Origin: Macrocystis pyrifera
Lineage: Eukaryota > Sar > Phaeophyceae > Laminariales > Laminariaceae
Direction: 5' to 3'
DNA length: 64,000 nt
NCBI GenBank assembly: GCA_031763025.1
Contig: JASSKH010000003.1
Span: forward strand, 19,066,977-19,130,976
Position numbers and translations under genes: made by a program
In this document: positions 54,885-64,000 of the stretch, one piece after another
Layout of the letters: each line of letters starts with the position of its first letter
Numbering within the stretch: position 1 is the stretch's first letter
The notes under the pieces: generated by a model
What the model saw: only the letters and a program-made list of their open reading frames with translations
Database searches by the model: none
What the model was told of the DNA's origin: nothing

Positions 54885-57800
54885 CTAGTAGTAGGGCTCC
54901 TTGAAGAACCCCGTGAGTACCCTCCACATGATCTCCCAGCTTAGAGTTGTGTCGAGAGCGGCCTCGGGTCTGTCGAGCGCACAGCAAAACACACCCATCG
55001 TTAAAGTTGGGTCCCCGAGACGTTAAGCAAGGTAAGGCAGACAAACAACAGGACGGAGAGAGGAAAGAGCCGCGGGAGAGAGGGGAGAGGAGGCGGAGAG
55101 TTGTCACGTAGCACAGGGGCCAGCAGTCGAGTTGAGGGCGAAGAATCACGCGAGGGGGTGTATTCGGCTCACGTTTGCTTCGATTGTCTCGAACATGGCC
55201 CTCATATGTTGTTCTCACATTCGGACTGGCCGCTAGGCAATTTATCAAACGAGCTACATCGCACTGTTATGTCCCTGGGGCATTAAACAGTGCAAGGAAC
55301 CGGGTGATATATGTCACCATCAGGAAAATTAGAGGCATCAGTACAAGGTCGAAAGCCGGCGTGCCATGCGCAAGGCACGCCTTTCATCTCTCACCTCCAA
55401 CCCACACGAGGCGAACCACACACTACACCGCCTGTATCAAGAGGCGCGGGATATTCGAAAGGCTTGCCTTCGCACACACGCAACCCCACGCCCATTTAGA
55501 TATAACTTATGACCCCCAGGGCAAAAACCCGTGGAGCTATTAAAAAGTTGCAAGCTGCAGGAGGATGGTGGAACGTCGACAAGAATAACTCAAGAACGAA
55601 TAGTAAGGCTGCAGAGCGAGTGGCATCGCCTGCTGTTGCGCGTGTTGCGTATCATACGTTCGAAGCAAGCAAAATAAGCAAAGCACGGACGCACATGCTT
55701 AGCGCCGATTCTGCCGTATGGCATCCTTTTCTTTTTGGTTCCGAGGACTTTTTTGTCTGGCGTCGCTGCAGTGTCTAAAACGGCTCATCGTCTGGTCGGC
55801 CACTCGTAGAGCAAGCGACAAACCAAAGAGCTCCTACTACGGTGTCCAGGCCGATGTATCCTGACTCTGAGAATACAGCGTACCAGGTATTGCACTCTTA
55901 TAACCAACGGCAAAGACGTCTACAAAACTTTTAGGGTGTCTGCTAAACATTGAGGGTTTCATGTTCTCCTTCCGGTCTTGTGATTCGCTCCTTCAGCCGA
56001 CGGGAGTGCTAACCTCATCAACACTCCAACAACGCTCCAACACACTGAAAACATGGACAGAAATCGACGGCGGCGGTGCAAGAAACAAAGCACACCTTGG
56101 GTAGCAAATGGGAGGTGGCAGGTGGGCCAGTCCCCACTTCAGGTTGTAGACGCACACATCTCCCCACAGCTGATGGCCCACCTGGCAGACAGACAGACAG
56201 ACAAACAGACAAACACAGACAGATAAGACAAGACACGGCAGACAACGCAGAGAAGACAGACAAGACAGTCAGGCCGTCAGGAGCCGGACACGAGGTCCAG
56301 AAATATGCCAGATGCTAATGTTTTACAGTAGCTAGGCGTGTTGGCACCGTGTGAAGTTTTTTCTTGTTTTTTGCATCCTCCGGCGTATTGGAAAAAATAA
56401 AACTCACTTCTAAGAAATTGCGCACGGATGAAAACCCCATGCCGAATGCTACGCGAGAGGTTTTGGACCAATCGAAACACGCGGCGAGACCTCTTGAGAC
56501 CAACCAGCCAAGGCGGCGAGCTGAGCGACCGGCAGTGGTCGACGCTTCAAGACAAACGGACTTCAAAGAGGCAGAGTGGCCTACGTAGTTCCGCCAACCG
56601 TGGTTGTTAACGTTGATGTTGTCTTCACAATAAAGCGTTCTCTCTATCAAAGGAAATCAGTACACCCAGTGACCGTCCTGATTATTCATCTTGAAAAGAG
56701 ATACCAATCAAAAGTGTGGTCAAAAGACTCTTAAGGAAGAGAAATCTACTATAAACGAAAATTAATCCAGGGAACAAGCAAATGAGGCGCCACCACACCG
56801 GGATGTTGTTGGGGTTGCTGTTACGAAACCACAACAACAGGCAGTCAAGAAGACAAAACAAACAAACAAAACCAAAAGGAATTCCTGAAAATGAGACAAG
56901 AGGATACGAGCGATTCAAAAAGAGCGGGACCCATATGTAGCGATCAAACAAATGATAAGTGCGGCATACGATAGATAATATGCTACGCGCTTGTGGCCCA
57001 ACTCCTTGCATTGGATTATCACGTGAAAACAAACAAAGAACCACCCCCTGCCCTAGGAGTTTTTATGTCGGTACTTCGAGCGGCTGATGTCGTAAACGTC
57101 CTTTTTCCTGGCAATGTGTTCCCTGTACACTACAATCAAGTTAGTAGAGTCCCGAAAGGGCTAAATGGAGATAACATGAATGAAACGGTAAAATAGTCCC
57201 ATCAGGGTTTCAACCATGCTCGGTGCAGCCCCCTTCCAGGCGCACCCTGTCCCCCCCGCGGTGTGCTCACCACAACGCCCTTCTTTTCTAGCAAAACCCC
57301 TGCGTAGTGGAAGGCAAACGCCGTCATCGCCAACCTCCCGTGCTTGATCTCCCGCAGCCGCATCTATGGCAGAAGCAGAAGCGGCAACACCACCAACAGC
57401 AGCACCAGCAGCACCGGCAGCAGCAGTAACAGCAACACGAGCGAGACGAAAGCGACGGGCCGGCACATCCCTCAGCTGAGTTTACATGTTATCGTCCTTC
57501 TCCTGAATCCCGAACCATCATACTACTGCTGTAAGAGTACCTGGTACTGGTCTAGTAGCAGCACGGACGTTGCGGCTGGCGTATCTGCGTATCTGTCACC
57601 ACGATTCCAAAACCAAACGACGACGCCAAACAACACAAGAACGAAAAGTAGGAAGGGGATACCACACGCGCGCTTCCGGTAAATAGCGAAATCCGCGGCG
57701 CTCTCCTTAACCCTTAAGCTGCAGTAGTATACTATTAGCACACTGTTCGGCACTGCGAAAACAATTGTCACTCTAGTTCCAAGTCATTTGTCACTGAACG

Positions 57801-60800
57801 GGGGTGCCACTCAAACATCAAAAAGCCTTTGGAAAGGGGGTTAAAAACTAAACAAGCTGCCACGTGCAACAAAAACACGAGAAGACTAACCTCATCGTCC
57901 GCCAGGTTGAAGGGGTCCAGCCCGAGATCCCCTGCTCTGTAACCGTCGGGTCCGCTCGGCAACCGCCCCGCATCAGCGTCTGATTTTCGTCGAATAGATA
58001 CTAGTTCCGCCGCAATCGCGAGAGCCAGCGCGGACCCCCAATAGGCGAACGAAACTTTGCCGATAGCTGCAGATTAACAAAAGGCGTACCACAAATGGTG
58101 GGATGTGCATGCCGATCGCGCGAAGGAAAGGAGAGAAGAGAGGCAGCTATATGGAGTGAGTACATACAGTAGAAGAAAGCAAAGCTAAAGCTATAGATGG
58201 AGGGAGAAACAAACGAAGGGGGGGGGGAGGGAGGGAGAGGGAGAGCCAGAGAGAGAGAGAAGGGAAGAGAGATGCCAAGTGAGAAGTGCGAGAAAGAGAC
58301 GAAAGGTAGTCATGCGTGAGAGAGGGTTACGGAGAGAAAGTGAGAGAGGACACAACATTTCCTCCGGCGTCATGCCCACCCACGGAGCACTGTCACAACA
58401 GCCTAGCATTTTTTGTCTCTTCTTCGCAGTTAGTCGTGTCAGTCTCACCGCAAGCGCGACAGAGGCTACGGCAAGCCGCCACTCCAACTTCCACAACGTT
58501 CGAACAAAAAACGGACAACAGTATTAGCATTTTAACGAAGCAAGCTGCCCTTCCACCCACACCCAATCGTATAGACAAACCATCGAACATCGTCAAACAG
58601 GCAAACAGGCAAGCTACTGTAGATCCCTCTGCTGAAAAGCGCGCCAAACTTGAAACAGCCACCCACCTTCAAGGGGAAGGGCGCTCCCTGCGAAGGACTG
58701 GTCGAAAGAGCAGCCGTTTCCCGTGCACACCGTATCCGGCGGCACCAGCTGAAAAACAACATCGTGCGGAGGGGAGTGGAGTCAAACGTTGCTTCTAGCG
58801 TGTTGGTGGCTGACATACGCTTCCAGCAGTCGGCCGGCGTGGCAGCACAGAGCCCGAAACACACACGCATACACACTAAACACACACATGGAGGCCATGG
58901 GAGTACCACCACGCCGCCTGTGACGAACCAGCCTCAACATCAAAATCCTCGTAAACACAGTAAAGCAAAAAGACCTCAGCAAGCAAGGCTAAGAGATGAC
59001 AGCTAAGAAAGCAAAGCAAAGCGAGCAAGCAAAGGCCAGGAAAGCAAGCAGAGCAGAGAGAATCAAGGGAAACAACGCAACGCTAAGCACGCAAAGCTAC
59101 AAACTAATATTTGCTCACGCTCGCCCATGGCCAGACTAGGTGCAAGACACATGTAACACCAAGTATGTATGCAACATTACGACCACAACCCCCGACACGT
59201 AGAGCACGTGACACGACAGCTGCAGACTTCGATAGGGCCCACGTTACCCGGTCTCACCCCCGTGAGCAGCGCAAGTAGAAGTGTCGCCACTGGCCACCCG
59301 GCGAGCGCCACCATCGCCAGTCTCCCGTGTTTTAGCTCCGCCTCTCGAAATCTAAAATAAGCAAAAAACAAACACCAGGGGATGTGATTTGAACATAAAT
59401 ACTGCTCACAGCTACGGACGCCGTACTCAAGGGCGGCAAGCGAATACAACCGCCAACCGGGGGGGGGGGGTGCTCAATAAGGGGAGACCCCATACTCGTA
59501 TTCACGTGATACGACCATCAATCGTATTTATGTGGCACGACAAGAGCATATCGCTCTACGGTACCCGCACCCCCCCCCCATCACCCACTCCTGGCAATCA
59601 ACCGCCCGCCCGTTTTACAACCCATTCCATTGCAAGAACTCCCGCTTGCCGTCACAATGGCCCCGCGGCATTGCTAGACGCTCGATACAAAACAAACAAA
59701 ATCAAACAACCCAACCACGCCCGCGCTTCACAAAAAATCAAGCATTCGGCGTACAATGCTCCTTGGCGGAACCGGCGGGTGCTCACCACGTATCACGTCC
59801 TGCGGTAGCGTTTCCTACCCCTTGTCCTGGACAAATCTAAGGGAAAAAAGCGACTACTTGCAGCCAGCCGCCCCTGTCTTCCCTATCCGAAACATCGAAG
59901 AGAAAACGCGTGCGTATACAGCCGCCCCTGTCTCCCCTATCCGAAAAAGCGAAGAAAAATATAACAACGCCTACTTACAGCCGCCTGCCCTAGCCGAAGA
60001 AGTGAAGAAAAAACGCCTACTTACAGCCGCTTCCCCTCGCCGAAAAAGTGGAGAAAACACGCCTCCTTACAGCCGCCCCTGTCTCCCCTATCAGAAGAAG
60101 GGAAGAAAAAAAAAACGCCTGCTTACGGCCAGCCATCCCTGTCTATCCAAAGGTGCCCCCCTCTCTGCTCACTGGCCTAGGTTGTCGGGGGTCGCGAGGC
60201 CGAGAGGATCGAACCCGACGTCCCCTATCATGCTGCCGTCGAGTGCCTCAGGTTGCGGAAGAAAAGGAAGAGCAATACTATCATACAGCACAGCACCAAC
60301 ACCGAACAGCAGCAAGTGTGACCCCGAGCCGTCGGAGGGAAACACGGGAGATGTGGGAACACGAGAGAGGGATGGTAGGGGAAGCGTTTCACGTGAGCGC
60401 GGAGGAGTTTCAGAGGGCAAGGCGTCCGATGAGACTCTGGTGCGGGGTGTGTTGGCTGTCGGACCGATGTCACGAGAAACCAGAAACGCCTACCATGTAC
60501 TGTAGAACACAAAATACAACACACCCCGTGGGACCTGGGGTCTTGGGAGAAGTTCCGAGCTGCTTTTCTCCAAACCAAGGGGGGCTCACGGAATGAAAAT
60601 GGTGGCTATGAGCAGATCTCATTGAGAGACAGATCACGATCTGGACCATGTACATCCAATTGCACCTTGCCGCTATGAGATGTTACGTGATTTCATGCAG
60701 GATCTGTAGACTACAGATCCAACATCCTGTCCTAGACCATGCAGATTATACGGCTCCCCCCAAGCAACATGGCTAAATCCTACCAGATCGGGTATACAAC

Positions 60801-61407
60801 TGGACTGAAAGATCTAGATCATCGAGTGGGAATCGATGATCTGTACATGATCTGTACATGATCTGTCGAAGGCGTGGAATACTTGCTTAGACGCATCGCT
60901 CAGCGTTCGCACTCTCCCCGTCGAGAAAATCAGGTAGGGATTCGTCTGAGGGGAGGGGGGGATACACATGATCATCATTCATGGCCGTAGTCGTAGGACC
61001 ATAGATCCCTACAATGCCGGGACGGAGCACGTCCGGTTTATTGCTTGCACCAAACGAAAGAGGCGCCGTGAGGTATTCGGCGAGTCCCATGAAGGGTGAG
61101 CTAAATACTACTACATCAAGAACCGATTGTGAGACGGATTTTTTTCAACCTTCATGACGGGGGGGGGGGGGGCATCTTGTGTATCACACGTACGGTGAAC
61201 AAAAACATTACCAAAAATCCACTATAAATAGTATAGACTAGAGGAGCATGTCGAAAAGCATGGAAATTCCACTCACCTTCGCGGAACAGCATCGTCGATT
61301 TTTGGCGCCACCGGCAGCCTTGAGGACATGGCCATCGAGCGGATGTTGCGGTGACTCCCACCACCACCAACAGTTGCGCCCCGACAAAAGCCAACCGAGC
61401 CGACTTC
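54885..61407 (-). CDS. Light-harvesting complex (FCP/LHC superfamily) protein, 8 exons seen, 5' end missing
   Basis: Pigment-binding antenna protein of the thylakoid. Exons: 61407-61277, 60277-60173, 59351-59258, 58748-58667, 58066-57891, 57363-57271, 56181-56096, 54969-54885 (TAG); all phases agree, giving 283 residues. The seen part starts in a plastid presequence ([12 protein letters not shown]...[20 protein letters not shown]). Then come [25 protein letters not shown], helix 1 [20 protein letters not shown] (80-99), helix 2 around [19 protein letters not shown] (144-162), [14 protein letters not shown], and helix 3 [20 protein letters not shown] (197-216). The C-terminus is [17 protein letters not shown]. 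Cys118, Cys123, Cys237 and Cys253 fall in predicted lumenal parts. It is longer than ordinary FCPs (~200 aa). I cannot assign the LHC subgroup. Exon 1 (signal peptide, ends in phase 0) was not found up to 64000. Confidence 0.88.
57702..57808. repeat. Degenerate copy of the AACCCTTT foldback family (LHC intron 6)
   Basis: 'cttaacccttaagctgcagt' ... 'gttccaagtcatttgtcact' keeps the order of the better copies at 33851, 44361 and 63472, with many mismatches. Confidence 0.45.
60600..61172 (-). repeat. Inverted copies of families D and B, plus G14 (LHC intron 2)
   Basis: 60600-60870 matches family D in reverse ('ccaagca.catg', 'gaaagatctagatcat', 'gatctgtacatgatctg'). 60880-61140 matches family B in reverse ('ggccgtagtcgta.gaccata', 'ctacaatgccggga.ggagca', 'ttgcttgcaccaa', 'gtgaggt.ttcggcgagtc'). 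G14 lies at 61159-61172. The whole block is inside the intron between the first two seen LHC exons. Confidence 0.6.
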
Positions 61408-62939
61408 CTGGGGGAGGCGGACAGAGCGCGGGAGACCAATAGGCGGGCAGTAGAGACGCAAGGCACGAGAGAGTGAGAGAGAGGGAGGGACGTAGTTAGG
61501 TGGATGGAAAGGGGATAACAAATAAAAGTACGCGAGAGGGAAGAGATATCCAGACAGCACGCGGCGGCGGAGGTGGTGACATCCCTATACACACGAATAT
61601 TTGTTGACTCCAGCCTCCTGTCTCCTCTTGTGTGGTCTGTAGGATTGCGCGGTCTATTAGAGAGAGAGAGGAATGCTAACCTGGCGAGGGAAGAGCGCGA
61701 GTACTGCGCTGGTCCGCCTCCTCGCCAACCCCCATACAAAACACAAAAAAGTCAGGCAACACCTACATCAGTGCTATGGGCTACCAGGCATGTACTGCTG
61801 TAATACTGCTGTAATACTGCTGTATACACATAGTTATGCCAAGGTAAGCTAAGATAAGCCAAGATAAGCTAAGCTACTAACCTCTCAACATCTGCAGCAG
61901 TGCTATCGGGTACTGGCACCAGTAGATGTGTTATACCTGGCACTCGTGTAGAGCGATCGTACGCGTAGCTGGTCAGGTAAAAGCTACCAGTACACCCTAA
62001 CCCTATGGCCAAGCTAAGCGAAGCGAAGCTAAGACAAGCAAAAGCTAAGGTAGCAAGGTGGTGCCGACGAACGTGCGTCGAGGATGCACCCAGTGCAAGA
62101 TTAAGGTTAGTACTACCTGTAAGTACGATTAATATAGGGAGTTGGTGAGCAGCAGCCGTGAAACGTCAAACGTCAATAGGACGGCGACCACCCTACCCTC
62201 CAACACACTCCGATGGTTCTACCCCGTGCAGTGCTATCTATCCTGCGGCAGTATTCCATCCTTCCAGTCGTTACCCGTGCGACTGCGACAGGAACGCACG
62301 GAAAACTCTTGATGGAAGTGACTCATGTTCATATAAATAGTAGGTGGGGCTCGACACCTGTCCATATGTACGAATTATAACCTAGCGGTTCCAGTAGATA
62401 TACAGCAGCAACAGGTAACCAATAGCTCTGGCAGTGCTAGAAGCAGAAACTACAGCGGGCTACGTATCATACAGCACAAGTACACTATTAATAGTAATGC
62501 TATGTGCTAGTAGTACACACGCAATCCATAGAGAGCAGTAGAGTGGTGCCCGGTAGAGAAAAGGCCGGGGTTATACTCGCGAGTAGAAACTCTTTCGTCA
62601 ATACTCGTCACGGGTACGAGTAGCACTTTTGTACTCCTGAGTATTTCGGGCCCGAAAATTGTATGGCGTTTATTACAGCAGACTAAAACCCATACCTGGT
62701 ATATATACCGGGTATTAAATTGTATGGCATTTTAGCTTAGCCATACTACTATACCACCAATTCGATTTATAATGGACAAACTAAACAAAACCCGTACACT
62801 TCGTTTGTATGGCGTTTAGTATACTATACTAAAATCCGTACAAAAAAGAGCGTAAATTATCGTGAGAACCCGGCTATCTCTCCCCCAGAAACCAGACGGC
62901 CTCGAATGCTACTGCTGTCAATAACAATAACAATAATAA

Positions 62940-63070
62940 TTAATAGGGTTGATTCCGTGAGTTCGAATCCCACCGTGGTGAGGTTGTAAATGTACTTGCA
63001 AAAATAATGAATCGACCGCGGAGAGCGCGTAGCGTGGGTAGGCGAGATTCGACTCAAGTCGACGAGGGAA
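62940..63070 (+). mobile_element. SINE-like repeat, second family, plus-strand copy
   Basis: B-box-like GAGTTCGAATCCC at 62959-62971 within 'gattccgtgagttcgaatcc', then 'gagagcgcgtagcgtgggta', then 'gactcaagtcgacgaggga'. It matches the minus-strand copy at 53283-53475. Confidence 0.55.
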
Positions 63071-63471
63071 GAAAGGGCTTACCAGGTAAGTCTTATCGCC
63101 ATAAAACTTGAAGGTACGTGTCGCAGGGGGAGGGGGGAGGGGGGAGGGGGGAGGAGAGTCACCCCGGTACCTGAGTTACGACGGGAGAGAGAAAAGAAGA
63201 GCTAACGGGAAGAAAACAACCATAGCAACAATCGGCGAGTACGTACCTACTCGTTGTCCGCGAGTACTCGCCGGGGTACAACTCTAGTCAGCAGCATCAA
63301 GGGTTGAGGCGTCAGGAACCAGGAACACATCAAGGGTTGAGGCGTCAGGAACCAGGAACACATACATGCCTCGTCAGCGCCAGCACCACCAGAGCACCAC
63401 CACACCACCACTATTAATACTATCAGGTTCGTCCCAACTGCCAGCGTGCCAACTGCTGTACTCTTACCTGT

Positions 63472-63582
63472 AACCCTTTGAGGACTGCAGTCTCTTCAGC
63501 TCAGTTTTGGGGACAAAGTATTTAGAATTTGAGTGGTTTATCCTCAAAATGGGACTGCAGCACTAACAGCTCTAAAAGGGTT
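63472..63582. mobile_element. Foldback MITE with AACCCTTT ends, best copy
   Basis: AACCCTTTGAGGACTGCAGT at the left and ACTGCAGCACTAACAGCTCT + AAAAGGGTT at the right are inverted. The core reads ttttggggacaaagtattta...tcctcaaaatgggact. About 111 bp, no coding capacity. Confidence 0.7.
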
Positions 63583-64000
63583 GACCCGAAATAGCGACCA
63601 AAACAACGGTACAATGGTTGGTAGCTTCTTTGGTGATATCAACCCTCTGCGACCAGCGGGAGCGCCCAGCAGGAAAGACGTCAGGAGACATGATCAAGCA
63701 AGGCAAATCGTGCGCGCTTGTCAAGGGTATTAGACCGAGTGTTCCACACTAAAACCTAGTACTTTAGAGTCTCCTGTCTCTAGCCTCCTGGCATCTTTGC
63801 CCAGCAGTGCGGATGGGACCATTTTGCGCCCACGTCGAGCGACTGCTTGCATTGCATTGTAACTCGGACGTCGCACAGCAACTTCTACATCCCCCAATCA
63901 TGCAGTGGCCGTTGCTGTAATGATGTAAAGGTCACTTTTCATCGTCGATTTTCCCCTCTGAAGTCTCGAGAGGGTTGTCAACTATTAACATTACAGTATT

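Larger units (their letters stand above)
61408..64000. other. 2.6 kb upstream of the first seen LHC exon; repeats, no exon found
   Basis: This should include intron 1 and possibly exon 1 of the LHC gene, but no minus-strand ATG with a signal peptide and donor was found. Contents: 'aagctaag' words (61840-62060), a SINE-like copy (62940-63070), gggggga repeats (63125-63152), a 33-bp direct repeat 'catcaagggttgaggcgtca' (63295-63360), a foldback element (63472-63582), and a dispersed repeat related to 12610-12700 (63590-64000). Confidence 0.5.

Noticed and set aside
59177..59257. Extension of LHC exon 4 through [13 protein letters not shown]
   Set aside because: The donor ACGGGG/gtgaga is strong and in phase with the next exon; reading through gives a stop soon after and skips the family continuation.
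61273..61560. Start of the LHC protein at an ATG at 61560 without an upstream intron
   Set aside because: 61410-61560 is pyrimidine-rich with a branch-like ctaac and ends in cctcccccag, so it reads as the 3' end of an intron; the encoded segment is not a credible signal peptide.

Overview
Nuclear DNA of a photosynthetic eukaryote with a red-derived complex plastid. The best guess is a brown alga or close stramenopile relative. The evidence is intron-rich genes with introns of about 0.4-9 kb, presequences of the signal peptide + Phe type (A-FVP and G-FAKAP) on TatA/Hcf106 and on an ATP/ADP translocase, a light-harvesting protein of the FCP/LHC superfamily, and TTAGGG-type repeats. The species cannot be named from the window.

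Layout. 1-583: 3' end of an acyl-CoA synthetase-like gene (+). 584-10456: about 9.9 kb with no recognisable gene, holding SINE-like copies, a TA-flanked MITE, minisatellites and poly-C. 10457-25061 (-): complete Fe-superoxide dismutase in 7 exons with a 9-kb first intron full of repeats. 25062-34959: repeat-rich spacer with several coding-like exons of an unidentified plus-strand gene. 34960-46518 (-): plastid-type ATP/ADP translocase (NTT) in 10 exons, with a one-base frameshift in exon 8. 46519-48822: divergent spacer. 48823-51816 (+): TatA/Hcf106-type thylakoid translocase subunit, 4 exons. 51817-54884: convergent spacer with a possible alternative LHC terminal exon. 54885-61407 (-): light-harvesting complex protein, 8 exons seen, first exon not found. 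61408-64000: repeats only.

The gene models were built by hand. I joined segments with family-specific motifs at GT/GC...AG sites and required reading phase to be kept across every junction. All SOD, TatA and LHC junctions, and all NTT junctions once the exon 8 insertion is allowed for, are phase-consistent. Three of the four well-supported genes serve the plastid (nucleotide exchange, thylakoid protein export, light harvesting). The SOD has a signal peptide but no visible transit peptide. There is no operon-like organisation.

The rest is repeats: six copies of a ~105-bp MITE flanked by TA, a 507-bp foldback element with TTA duplications, tRNA-derived SINE-like elements, dispersed repeats ending in C tracts, and long C/G homopolymers (up to 61). 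I see no clear new biological system. The best leads are the cryptic plus-strand exons at 26.4-30.6 kb, the Cys-containing LHC with two phase-compatible last exons, and the NTT frameshift.
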